In this document: positions 27,359 through 35,228 of the stretch, in pieces
Position numbering within the stretch: position 1 is the stretch's first letter
Layout of the letters: each line of letters starts with the position of its first letter
DNA from: Halorubrum sodomense
GTDB taxonomy: Archaea; Halobacteriota; Halobacteria; Halobacteriales; Haloferacaceae
Assembly: GCF_900111935.1 (NCBI RefSeq)
Contig: NZ_FOYN01000003.1
Location: 1-64,000, forward strand
Reading direction: 5' to 3'
DNA: 64,000 bases
Translations under genes and position numbers: made by a program
The notes under the pieces: model-generated
Databases searched by the model: none
The model's input: the letters and a program-made list of their open reading frames with translations, nothing else
What the model was told of the DNA's origin: nothing

Positions 27359-29136
27359 TGACGAACGCCCTGACCGCCCTTCCGCCGGGACCGGTGCTGC
27401 TGGCGGTGGCCGTGCTGATCGCGCTGCTGTCCCGGCGGGTCGGCCACGCGCTCGGCGTCGCCGCCTCCGGGGCGGCGGTCGCCTGGGCGTGGACCGTCCC
27501 GGCCGGCGCGCATCTCCAGGCCACGTTCCTCGGCTTCGACGCCGTCCTGCTCAACGTCGACGAGTTCTCGCGGCTGATGGGGCTGATATTCGGGATTATC
27601 GGCGCCGTCGCCGTCCTGTACTCGTACGCGAGCGAGGCCGAGAGCGTTCAGACCGCGTTCGCGTTCTCGTACGTGGCGACGAGCTACGGCGCGGTGTTCG
27701 CGGGTGACTGGCTCACGCTGCTGTTCTTCTGGGAGCTGATGGCCGTCACCAGTACGCTGCTCGTCTGGCACTACCGGGGCGAGGCGGTCCGGGCCGGCTT
27801 CCGCTACGCACTGTTCCACGGGCTCGGCGGCACGCTGCTGATGGCCGCCGTCCTCGGTAACTACGTCGCGAAGGGGACCTTCCTGTTTGCGACCGTTCCC
27901 GGCGGCCCCGAGACCGCGGGGATGGTCGCCGGGCTGCCGGCCGCGCTCGCCGCGGTCGGAATCGGCGTCAACGTCGGGTTCATCGGCCTCCACGCGTGGC
28001 TCCCCGACACCTACCCGCGCCCCCACATCGCCGCCAGCGTCTTCCTCTGCGTGTTCACCACGAAGACCGGCGTCTACGGGATGTACCGGGCGTTCCCCGA
28101 CGGCCACGTCGCCATCGCGTACATGGGCGGCGGGATGGCCGTCTTCGGGGCGACCTTCGCGCTGTTCCAGAACGACATGCGCCGGCTCCTCTCGTACCAC
28201 ATCCAGTCGCAGGTCGGCTACATGATCGCCGGCGTCGGCATCGGGTCGGCGCTGTCTCAGGCCGGCGCGTTCGCCCACGTCTTCAACCACATCCTCTACA
28301 AGGGGCTCCTCTTCATGACGGCCGGCGTCGTCGTCTACCGGACCGGCGAGGAGAACCTGAAGAAGCTCGGCGGCCTCGCCCGCGAGATGCCGCTCACCGC
28401 GGGGGCGTTCGTCGTCGCCGCGCTCTCGATCGCCGGGTTCCCCGGGTTCAACGGCTTCGTCAGCAAGGGGATAATCATCTCCGGAAGCCACTACACGTTC
28501 GGCAAGGGGCCGCTCCCGCTCGGGGGGTTCGGCACGCTGGAGTGGCTGCTCCTGCTCGGCGGAGTCGGGACGTTCATGTCGTTCATCAAGTTCGGCTACT
28601 ACGCGTTCTTCCACGGCGAGTACGACGGCGAGGTCGAGGACGCCAACCGCGGCCAGGCCGCCGCGATGGTGACCGTCGCCGTCCTCTGTGTGGCCTACGG
28701 GATCTTCGACGGCGCGCTGTTCGCGCTGTTGCCCTTCGACGTGACCGACGGCGCCGTGGTCGACCACGTCTACGTGACCTACACCGTCCCCCACGTCATC
28801 GAAGGCGCGCTGCTCGGCGTCCTCGGGCTGATCGGCTTCGCGCTCACGAAGAAGCCGCTCTCGAAGCTCGGGCGCGTCCCCGATGTCGACTCCCTGTACA
28901 ACCCCGCAGTGTTCTACGGGTCCCGCGGGCTCGTCGTCGGCGTCACGGAGCTCTACGCCGCCGTCGACCGCGCCGCGGTCGGCTTCGCCCGGCTGACGAT
29001 CCGGACCGTCACCGAACCGCAGGCGGCGGTCCGGCGAGTCGGCGGCGACGTCGACATCAAGTCCGGCATCGGGCGCAGCGTGCTGGTCTTGACGGTGGCG
29101 GTCGGCGTCGCGCTGTTCGCGGTCTTCCTGCTCTGA
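27358..29136 (+). CDS. mnhD: Mrp-type antiporter subunit D (copy 3)
   Basis: A 592-residue antiporter-like membrane subunit closing the operon. The TM5 Glu is in LLFFWELMAVTSTLLVWH. The TM7 lysine position reads IGVNVGFIGLHAWLPDTYPRPH, with Asn where NuoM has Lys. The TM8 Lys is kept (VFTTKTGVYGMYR), as is the later one in NHILYKGLLFMTAG. The C-terminal 100 residues add a helix and a charged segment (EPQAAVRRVGGDVDIKSGIG) before a final helix. Start ATG overlaps the previous TGA by one base. In anaerobe-type Mbh/Mrp sets this is the MbhH-like member (family knowledge; exact class not decided). Confidence 0.92.
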   Translation: MTNALTALPPGPVLLAVAVLIALLSRRVGHALGVAASGAAVAWAWTVPAGAHLQATFLGFDAVLLNVDEFSRLMGLIFGIIGAVAVLYSYASEAESVQTAFAFSYVATSYGAVFAGDWLTLLFFWELMAVTSTLLVWHYRGEAVRAGFRYALFHGLGGTLLMAAVLGNYVAKGTFLFATVPGGPETAGMVAGLPAALAAVGIGVNVGFIGLHAWLPDTYPRPHIAASVFLCVFTTKTGVYGMYRAFPDGHVAIAYMGGGMAVFGATFALFQNDMRRLLSYHIQSQVGYMIAGVGIGSALSQAGAFAHVFNHILYKGLLFMTAGVVVYRTGEENLKKLGGLAREMPLTAGAFVVAALSIAGFPGFNGFVSKGIIISGSHYTFGKGPLPLGGFGTLEWLLLLGGVGTFMSFIKFGYYAFFHGEYDGEVEDANRGQAAAMVTVAVLCVAYGIFDGALFALLPFDVTDGAVVDHVYVTYTVPHVIEGALLGVLGLIGFALTKKPLSKLGRVPDVDSLYNPAVFYGSRGLVVGVTELYAAVDRAAVGFARLTIRTVTEPQAAVRRVGGDVDIKSGIGRSVLVLTVAVGVALFAVFLL

Positions 29137-29286
29137 GCGGTTCCGGGCCGCCCGCTCCGGGCGTCTCACCGACCGGTCGTTCGGCTCGGTGTTCGGCGTC
29201 GATATCCCGGCGACGGTGCGGCCGGAGGAAAGCGAGAACGGGAGTCGGAACGCGGTACGGACCTGTCGAAAACGTGTGTCTCGACG

Positions 29287-29640
29287 TCAGTACTCCTCGT
29301 ACGCGAGGTTCATCATCCACTGCGAGAAGGCGTCGGCCTGCGGGTCGACCTCCTCCTCGCCGATGAACGGCGAGAGCATGTCGTCGGCCATGAGCAGCGA
29401 GAAGTCCAGGTCGCGCGGCGCGGGCTCTAGGTAGTAGGTGTTGTGGCCGTCGTAGACGGTGTCCACACGCTGGATGAGTCCCGACTCCTCCAACGCCTCG
29501 GCGATGCGGCTCCCCTTCCGCGACGAGACGTCGAGTTCCTTCCAGAAGTCGCTCTGGTGGATGCCGCCGGTCTCGCGGATGAGTTCGAGGCCGGCCCGCT
29601 CGTCCGCCGACAGGTCGGACTCGATTTCGGACACGCTCAT
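29287..29640 (-). CDS. Winged helix-turn-helix regulator
   Basis: A 117-residue protein. Residues 10-60 form a winged helix (LSADERAGLELIRETGGIHQSDFWKELDVSSRKGSRIAEALEESGLIQRV), with the recognition helix at SSRKGSRIAEAL. The C-terminal part has an aromatic turn (YDGHNTYYLEPAPRDLDFSLLMADDMLSPFIGEEEVDPQ) conserved in a haloarchaeal group. No sensor domain is recognised. It lies convergent to the antiporter operon (150-base gap), so a regulatory link to it is possible but not shown. Confidence 0.8.
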   Translation of the reverse strand: MSVSEIESDLSADERAGLELIRETGGIHQSDFWKELDVSSRKGSRIAEALEESGLIQRVDTVYDGHNTYYLEPAPRDLDFSLLMADDMLSPFIGEEEVDPQADAFSQWMMNLAYEEY

Positions 29641-29712
29641 ACTCTCTCACGCCTCCCGAATCGCTTAAAACTGGCTTTCCGGTCGCACGTCTCGCGCCGC
29701 GCGGCCGTCGTC

Positions 29713-30597
29713 TTACCGGCGAGTGAACGCGAACTCTCCGCGAGCCGGATCGACCGTCACGACCCCGACGCCGCGGAAGCCGAGGTTGAGCAGGTGCGGT
29801 CGACCGTCTGCCGCCTCGCCGGCGTCGTATCCGAACTCGTGCGAGTGGCCGCTGAACGCGGCGAACACGTCGTGGTCCCGAACCGCGAGGGCGAGCGCGA
29901 TCGACCCGGTGTGGAGGTGCTCCCGGTCCGTCTCGCGCTCACCGACCGCGTGGTGGCGGTCGAACGACGCGCCGAACGGCGGTTGGTGGGTCGCGAGCAG
30001 CGCGTCGGAGCGACCGCGCAGGCGCTCCGACAGCCGCTCGTACGTCGCCTCGATCGCCTCGACGCCCCGGTGGAACGCGGCCGCCTCGTCGTCCGCGATC
30101 CCCAGCGACGCCGCGGCCTCCCGGACGGACGCGGACCCGCTGACGACGCGGTGACACGCGTCGAGCAGGTCCTCGGCGATCCGGTCGGCTTCGTAGCGGC
30201 GGTCCTCGCGGGGGACCGACCGGGGGTCGAGCGCGTCGAACTCGGTCTGCGGAAGCGGCGGGGTGAGCGACCGGCGCTCGCAGCCCCAGCCGACGACGGC
30301 GAGGTCCCCGAGCGTCCGGGCGCTCAGGTGTCCCGCGGTGGCGCCGTCGACGGGGTCGACCACCCCCTCCGGCATCGGGGCGGGGTCGTGGTTCCCCGGC
30401 ACGTAGACGACCGGAACGTCCGGGGCGAGCCGCTCGACGAACCGACGCGCCAGGTCGGCGTCGTCGTCGCCCGCGCGGTGCGTGAGGTCGCCGACGATCA
30501 AGGCGGCGTCGACGCCCTCGGGCGGCGACACCGCGTCGAGGTCGTAGTCGCTGGCCGCGGGCTTCAGGTGGAGGTCGCCGCAGACGAGGAGCCGCAT
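29713..30597 (-). CDS. Metallophosphoesterase (calcineurin-like)
   Basis: A 294-residue protein read from ATG 30597 (MRLLVCGDLHLKP); nine codons upstream remain open but precede the first metal motif awkwardly. The order of metal motifs is complete: GDLHLKP (D8, H10), LIVGDLTHR, VPGNHDPAP, LLATHQPPFG and FSGHSHEFG, indicating a two-metal centre. The middle carries an extra helical segment with VFHRGVEAIEATYERL-type sequence, unlike the smallest family members. The substrate (phosphomonoester, diester or nucleotide) cannot be named. The neighbouring NRDE gene, on the same strand, starts 95 bases upstream of this one. Confidence 0.88.
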   Translation of the reverse strand: MRLLVCGDLHLKPAASDYDLDAVSPPEGVDAALIVGDLTHRAGDDDADLARRFVERLAPDVPVVYVPGNHDPAPMPEGVVDPVDGATAGHLSARTLGDLAVVGWGCERRSLTPPLPQTEFDALDPRSVPREDRRYEADRIAEDLLDACHRVVSGSASVREAAASLGIADDEAAAFHRGVEAIEATYERLSERLRGRSDALLATHQPPFGASFDRHHAVGERETDREHLHTGSIALALAVRDHDVFAAFSGHSHEFGYDAGEAADGRPHLLNLGFRGVGVVTVDPARGEFAFTRR

Positions 30598-30691
30598 CGT
30601 CTCGGCGTTCGCGTCCGGAGTCAAAACGTCCCGGGAGGCACGGTACCGCGGCGCACGGCGGACCGACCGGGACGCGACCGCGTCCGACCCG

Positions 30692-31471
30692 TTAGGTCCC
30701 GCCGTCCGCGAAGTCGGCGGGGAGCCGCACCGGTTCCGCGGGCGTCTCGCAGGGGGGGCCGTCGGCGTACGCCATCTCGGGGCCCGAGCCGGTCCGGATC
30801 CGGGTGAACGACCGGGTTCCGAAGGCGTCGCCGTGGAGGCAGGCGCCGTACTCGTGGTCCGCGAGGACGCCGCTCGCGCGGTCGAGCCACGACGACCCCG
30901 ACTCGCCCGGTTCCGGGACGAGCGCGGCCGCGATCCGTCTGGCGCTGTCGGCGCGCTCCTCGCCGAACTCCCGTCGCCGCCGGGGGACCGCGAACCGCTC
31001 CGCCCCGTTGACCACGCCGCCGACGTTGCCGACGACGTGGACGCCCGGGTCGAGTCGGGTCACGGCGAGGCCGCCGTCGTACGTCAGGAGGAACGCCGCT
31101 CGACCGTCGGCCAGCACGAGGTTGAAGCCGTCGTACGCGCGCTCGTCGAGCTCGTTCTCGACCGTTCGGACCGCGTCCTCCGCGTCGGCGGCCGTCAGGC
31201 AGTCGCGGACGAGCAGCCCCCGCGAGCGCTCGCCCTCGCCGTCGGCGTCGAGCCACCGGTTCGTGACGGCGACGACGAGTCCGCTCTCGGAGACGCCGAT
31301 CCACGTGCCGCCGGCCTCCGCGTCGCGCGGAGCGACGTATCGGACTCCGTCGCCGTCGGCCGTTCGGAGCGCCGGCGGTTCGCTCGGGCGGTCGAGCGCC
31401 TCGTCGCGGGTGGCCGCGAGCGCGACGGGGGCGTCGCCGAACGCCCGCCACGCGAGGGTCAGGGTACACAC
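30692..31471 (-). CDS. NRDE family protein (Ntn-hydrolase-like)
   Basis: A 259-residue member of the NRDE (transport and Golgi organisation 2-like) family. The GTG start at 31471 puts Cys at position 2 (VCTLTLAWRAF), as expected for an N-terminal-nucleophile fold once the initiator residue is removed. The family name motif is present as ATRDEALDRPSEPP, followed by YVAPRDAEAGGTWIGVSESGLVVAVTNRW. The C-terminal RSFTRIRTGSGPEMAYADGPPCETPAEPV is typical. The reaction is unknown. It is transcribed divergently from glucose dehydrogenase, with 105 bases between the starts. Confidence 0.85.
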   Translation of the reverse strand: MCTLTLAWRAFGDAPVALAATRDEALDRPSEPPALRTADGDGVRYVAPRDAEAGGTWIGVSESGLVVAVTNRWLDADGEGERSRGLLVRDCLTAADAEDAVRTVENELDERAYDGFNLVLADGRAAFLLTYDGGLAVTRLDPGVHVVGNVGGVVNGAERFAVPRRRREFGEERADSARRIAAALVPEPGESGSSWLDRASGVLADHEYGACLHGDAFGTRSFTRIRTGSGPEMAYADGPPCETPAEPVRLPADFADGGT

Positions 31472-31537
31472 GCCCGAAGACACGCCCGAGCGACTGAAAA
31501 CTCCACGGGGAATCCGCCGCACGTGTTTACTCGTAAT

Positions 31538-31551
31538 AAAAGAAATCTTTT
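31538..31551. promoter_or_regulatory. AT-rich palindrome in the promoter of glucose dehydrogenase
   Basis: The arms aaaaga and tctttt (31538-31543, 31546-31551) enclose a 2-base centre, in the short divergent region between the NRDE gene and gdh. It sits 26-39 bases before the gdh ATG at 31577, overlapping the expected TATA/BRE. It may be the TATA element itself or a regulator site such as one for GfcR, whose gene is next to gdh. Confidence 0.5.
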
Positions 31552-31576
31552 GGTGACTGGCCGCTTTGGTCCAGAC

Positions 31577-32647
31577 ATGAACGCGATTGCCGTCTACGAG
31601 GGAGCCGACGAACCGGTCGTGACAGCGAAGCCGCGACCGGAGCCCGCGCCCGGCGAGGCGCTGGTTCGGACCCTGCGGGTCGGCGTGGACGGGACCGACC
31701 ACGAGGTCATCGCCGGCGGCCACGGCGGCGCGCCCGCGGGCGAGGACCACCTCGTGCTCGGCCACGAGGCCGTCGGCGTGGTCGAGGACCCGAACGACAC
31801 GCCGTTCGAGGCCGGCGACGTCGTCGTCCCGACGGTTCGACGGCCGCCGAACGGCGCCAACGAGTACTTCGCGCGCGGCGAGCCAGACATGGCGCCGGAC
31901 GGCGAGTACCACGAGCGCGGCATCGTCGGCGCGCACGGGTTCATGGCGGAGTACTTCACCAGCCCGGCGGAGTTCCTCGTCGAGATCCCGCCGGCGCTCG
32001 CGGAGTGGGGGTTCCTCGTCGAGCCGATCTCGATCGCGGAGAAGGCGATCGAGCACGCGTACGCCAGCCGGTCGGCGTTCAGCTGGGAGCCCGAGTCGGC
32101 GCTCGTGTTGGGGAACGGGTCGCTCGGCCTCCTGACGGTCGCGACCCTCGACGAGGAGTTCGACCGGATCTACTGTCTCGGACGGCGCGACCGCCCCGAC
32201 CCGACGATCGACATCATCGAGTCGCTGGGGGCGACGTACGTGAACTCGAACAGGACCTCGGTCCCCGAGGTCCCCGAGGCGTACGAGCCGATGGACTTCG
32301 TCTTCGAGGCGACCGGCTACGCGCCCCACGCCTTCGAGACGATCGAGGCGCTCGCGCCAAACGGCGTCGGCGCGCTCCTCGGCGTCCCCGGCGACTGGGA
32401 GTTCGAGATCGACGGCGGCCGGCTCCACCGCGAGTTCGTCCTCCACAACAAGGCGCTCGTCGGCAGCGTCAACTCCGGCTACGGCCACTTCGAGTCGGCG
32501 GTCGAGTCGCTTGCGGGGCTCTCAGAGGCGTTCTTGGGCGATCTCGTGACCGGCGTCCACGGCCTCGACGAGTTCGAGGCCGCGTTCGCGGATGACGACA
32601 CGACTATTAAAACGGCGGTCGAATTTGCCGCGTATGAAGAACGTTGA
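31577..32647 (+). CDS. gdh: Glucose 1-dehydrogenase (NAD(P)+, zinc MDR family)
   Basis: A 356-residue medium-chain dehydrogenase that oxidises glucose to gluconolactone, the first step of the haloarchaeal semiphosphorylative Entner-Doudoroff route. Zinc ligands match the Haloferax enzyme: D38 in RVGVDGTDHEV (Asp in place of Cys) and H63-E64 in LGHEAVGVVED. The Rossmann motif appears as ALVLGNGSLGLLTVATL. The length is the same as the characterised enzyme. The gene overlaps gfcR by 14 bases at its end. Alternative substrates such as other aldoses are possible. Confidence 0.94.
   Translation: MNAIAVYEGADEPVVTAKPRPEPAPGEALVRTLRVGVDGTDHEVIAGGHGGAPAGEDHLVLGHEAVGVVEDPNDTPFEAGDVVVPTVRRPPNGANEYFARGEPDMAPDGEYHERGIVGAHGFMAEYFTSPAEFLVEIPPALAEWGFLVEPISIAEKAIEHAYASRSAFSWEPESALVLGNGSLGLLTVATLDEEFDRIYCLGRRDRPDPTIDIIESLGATYVNSNRTSVPEVPEAYEPMDFVFEATGYAPHAFETIEALAPNGVGALLGVPGDWEFEIDGGRLHREFVLHNKALVGSVNSGYGHFESAVESLAGLSEAFLGDLVTGVHGLDEFEAAFADDDTTIKTAVEFAAYEER
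32605..32612 (+). promoter_or_regulatory. TATA-like box for gfcR inside the end of gdh
   Basis: tattaaaa within gdh coding sequence, about 26 bases before the gfcR ATG at 32634. The spacing predicts a leaderless gfcR transcript independent of gdh. Confidence 0.55.
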
Positions 32648-33269
32648 CGACCTCATCGACAGCGCGGCCGAGCTCGCGGAACACGGCCTCTCGAAGGGCG
32701 AAATCGCCGACGAACTGAACGTCTCCCGCGAGACGGCGAGCTGGCTGGTCGAGCGCGGCGGCGGCTCGGACGCCGTCGAGGCGGGCGACGGGGCGACCGC
32801 GTCCGCCGACATCCACGTCGACTGGTCGGCGCTCGGCCGCGACTCGACCCGTCTCGGCTACGCGGCGAGCGCGATGGCGGACCTCTTGGCCAAGCAGGGC
32901 GAGGAGGTCGATCTCACCGTCGGTATCGAGAAGGCGGGCGCGCCGCTCGCGACCGCGGTCGCGGACCGGCTCGACACCGATCTCGGCACGTACGCGCCCG
33001 CGAAACACCAGTGGGACGAGGGGGATATCGACGAACAGGGCGGCGGCTTCTCGCGGAACTTCGCCGCCATCCGGAACCGCGACTGCTACGTCGTCGACGA
33101 CATCATCACGTCGGGGACGACGATGCGGGAGTCGATCGACGCGATCCGCGAACAGGGCGGCGAGCCGGCCGCGTGCGTGGTGTTGGTCGACAAGCGGGGA
33201 TACGACGAGATCGACGACGTGCCGGTGTACTCGCTCGTCGACGTCGTCCGCGTCGACCGTGAGGAGTAG
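32634..33269 (+). CDS. gfcR: GfcR-type transcriptional regulator (HTH + phosphoribosyltransferase-like domain)
   Basis: A 211-residue protein with an N-terminal helix-turn-helix (residues 1-45, GLSKGEIADELNVSRETASWLV) and a PRTase-like domain (60-211) carrying the PRPP loop VVDDIITSGTTM at 153-164. It was formerly annotated as an orotate phosphoribosyltransferase-like protein; in Haloferax the orthologue GfcR controls genes of sugar degradation. Its position overlapping gdh supports that. The ligand is probably a phosphoribosyl or sugar-phosphate compound (inference). Confidence 0.92.
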   Translation: MKNVDDLIDSAAELAEHGLSKGEIADELNVSRETASWLVERGGGSDAVEAGDGATASADIHVDWSALGRDSTRLGYAASAMADLLAKQGEEVDLTVGIEKAGAPLATAVADRLDTDLGTYAPAKHQWDEGDIDEQGGGFSRNFAAIRNRDCYVVDDIITSGTTMRESIDAIREQGGEPAACVVLVDKRGYDEIDDVPVYSLVDVVRVDREE

Positions 33270-33360
33270 GCGGCGCGCCGCCCGCGCGCCCGACGGTCGG
33301 TCGTCTCGCCGCCCGTCGGCGTGCGGAACCCATTTGCCTCGCCGCCGCGTACCCGACGCC

Positions 33361-33705
33361 ATGACGTTCAGTCCCGAGACCGACGCCGACTCCGAGGAGA
33401 TCGACGAGCGCGTCGAGACGACGATCGCCGACAACGACGTGGTGCTGTTCATGAAGGGCAACCGCCTGATGCCGCAGTGCGGCTACTCGAAGCGCGCGGT
33501 CGAACTGATCTCCCAGCACGTCGAGGAGTTCGAGACGGTCGACGTGCTGCCTGCGCTGCCGCAGTACCGCGAGGCGCTCGAATCGCGCAGCGGTTGGGAG
33601 ACGATCCCGCAGACGTTCGTCGACGGCGAGTTCGTCGGCGGTAGCGACGTGCTCACCGAACTCGAAGAGCGCGGCGAGCTCGCGGCCGAGCTCGGCGCCG
33701 AGTGA
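33361..33705 (+). CDS. Monothiol glutaredoxin family protein
   Basis: A 114-residue thioredoxin-fold protein. The active site is PQCGYSKRA with a single cysteine, C40, in CGYS (a monothiol type close to CGFS). The cis-proline strand is TIPQTFVDGEFVGGSDVLTEL, and the Lys in LFMKGNRLMPQC is where CGFS glutaredoxins bind glutathione or a Fe-S cluster. Haloarchaea use gamma-glutamylcysteine in place of glutathione, so a role in Fe-S transfer or thiol redox is inferred. It sits about 90 bases after gfcR. Confidence 0.92.
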   Translation: MTFSPETDADSEEIDERVETTIADNDVVLFMKGNRLMPQCGYSKRAVELISQHVEEFETVDVLPALPQYREALESRSGWETIPQTFVDGEFVGGSDVLTELEERGELAAELGAE

Positions 33706-33769
33706 GGCGTCGATCTAGACACTTCGAAGGGCAGTCCATATAAACCCACGGTGCGTAGAACGGGTAGAC

Positions 33770-33786
33770 GCAGCGGCCGCCGCTGC
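33770..33786 (+). other. GC-rich hairpin in the leader of the next gene
   Basis: The 7-base arms gcagcgg and ccgctgc (33770-33776, 33780-33786) pair around a 3-base loop. A TATA-like catataaacc lies about 30 bases further upstream, so the hairpin would fall in a leader of about 60 bases, longer than most here. A role in translation or mRNA stability is conceivable. Confidence 0.4.
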
Positions 33787-33827
33787 CGCCGCGACCACCG
33801 GTTCGACCCCACCGCATTCCACAAACA

Positions 33828-34397
33828 ATGACAGGCCGCGTGTTCCGACTTCATTCGACGCTCGAACTGCCACTCGAAGACGTAGAGACGTACTTCGACG
33901 AAGATCCCGATCTGCCGCCGGAGATCGACGACATCGACATCACGCGTCGAAACAACACACTCATCATCAAGGCCCTGTCCGACGACGAGTCGATCAGCAA
34001 GTACACCCCCACCGCCCAGCTGAAGGCGTCGGTCACCGAGACCCGCGTCTGGGAGGAGGAACCGCCCCGCGCCGGCGGCCCCCAGTGGATGGACGACGAG
34101 GAGGAGGAGATCCCGTCCGAGCTCGTCGAGTTCGCCTGCTTCAAGGGCGACCGCGAGACCGTCCTCCAGAACTCCGCGCTCCAGTACCCGATGTTCCGGG
34201 TGCTTCGGAAGATCGCGACGCTCTCCGAGAAGGGGACGCTGACCGCGATCACCGAGGAGGACGGCGAGCTCGAGGCGACGCGGATCGTCGAGGGCGAGCC
34301 CCGCCCCGCCAGCATCGAGGTCGTCGAGAGCCCGCAGGGCGCCGGCGAGGGCGGCGGCGGCGTCAACTGGCGCGACAACGAGTTCATCTCGGACTGA
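33828..34397 (+). CDS. Conserved haloarchaeal acidic protein
   Basis: A 189-residue protein, start MTGRVFRLHSTLELPLEDVETYF. The N-terminal part looks like an alternating alpha/beta unit (IDDIDITRRNNTLIIKALSDDESISKYTPTAQLKASVTETRV). The centre is acidic (MDDEEEEIPSELVEFACFKGDRETVLQNSALQYPMFRVL), and the end is Gly-rich (GAGEGGGGVNWRDNEFISD). No enzymatic motif is seen. Orthologues occur throughout haloarchaea, by recollection, without function. The promoter and a hairpin-bearing leader precede it. Confidence 0.75.
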   Translation: MTGRVFRLHSTLELPLEDVETYFDEDPDLPPEIDDIDITRRNNTLIIKALSDDESISKYTPTAQLKASVTETRVWEEEPPRAGGPQWMDDEEEEIPSELVEFACFKGDRETVLQNSALQYPMFRVLRKIATLSEKGTLTAITEEDGELEATRIVEGEPRPASIEVVESPQGAGEGGGGVNWRDNEFISD

Positions 34398-34482
34398 GAC
34401 GGCGGGACTCCCCCAGCACCGCGGTGGGCGCCTCGACCGCCCGACCGCCGACGCTTTATCCGCGCGACTCTCTCCCCCTGTC

Positions 34483-35196
34483 ATGAGCAACTGGGTGAGC
34501 CTCTTCTCCGGCGGCAAGGACTCCTCGTGGGCGCTGTACCGCGCGTTGGAGGAGGGCCTCGACGTCTCGCGGCTGTTGACCGTCCACCCCGCCGGCGACT
34601 CGTACATGTACCACACGCCGGCGACGGAACTCGCCTCGCTCGCGGCCGAAAGCGTCGGGATCGACCTCGTGGAGGTGTCGCCCGACGACTTCGGCGCGGA
34701 CGACGTCGACGACGCGGGCGCACAGGGGGACGCCGAGTTGGAGCCGATGGAGGCGGCGCTCCGCGATATCGCCGCCGCGGACGCCGTCGACCTCGCGGGC
34801 GTCACCGCGGGGGCGGTCGAGAGCGAGTTCCAGACGAACCGGATCCGGGCGATGTGCGACCGCCTCGGGATCGACCTGTTCGCGCCGCTCTGGCAGCGGG
34901 ACCCGGTCGAACTGGCGGAAGCGATGTTCGACGCCGGCTTCGAGATCCGAATCGTTCAGGTGGCGGCCTACGGGCTCGACGAGTCCTGGCTCGGGCGGCG
35001 CTTCGACGCGGCCGCGCTCGACGACCTGCTCGCGCTCCGCGAGGAGTACGGGGTCCACCAGCTGGGCGAGGGCGGCGAGTTCGAGACGTACGTCGTGGAC
35101 GGCCCGCACATGGACCGCCGCATCGACCTGACGTACGACGCGGTGTGGGAGGGGGACCGCGGGCACGTCGAGATCCGGGACGCGCGGCTGGAGTAG
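34483..35196 (+). CDS. Diphthine--ammonia ligase (Dph6)
   Basis: A 237-residue PP-loop ATPase that amidates diphthine on elongation factor 2, the last step of diphthamide formation. The PP-loop is SLFSGGKDSSWALYRAL at residues 7-23; later blocks are PLWQRDPVELAEAMFDAGFEI, DESWLGRRFD and QLGEGGEFETYVVDGPHM, all typical of the MJ0570/DUF71 family. Archaeal length is normal (220-240). Dph2, the first enzyme of the pathway, is encoded 8.4 kb away at 43625. Confidence 0.93.
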   Translation: MSNWVSLFSGGKDSSWALYRALEEGLDVSRLLTVHPAGDSYMYHTPATELASLAAESVGIDLVEVSPDDFGADDVDDAGAQGDAELEPMEAALRDIAAADAVDLAGVTAGAVESEFQTNRIRAMCDRLGIDLFAPLWQRDPVELAEAMFDAGFEIRIVQVAAYGLDESWLGRRFDAAALDDLLALREEYGVHQLGEGGEFETYVVDGPHMDRRIDLTYDAVWEGDRGHVEIRDARLE

Positions 35197-35228
35197 GTGG
35201 GGTCGTTTCTCGGGGCCGACTCCGCTCG

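Noticed and set aside
27166-29169. Minus-strand frame of 667 codons opposite the third mnhD
   Set aside because: Antisense to a conserved membrane protein; composition is Glu/Arg/Asp/Val-rich without motif.
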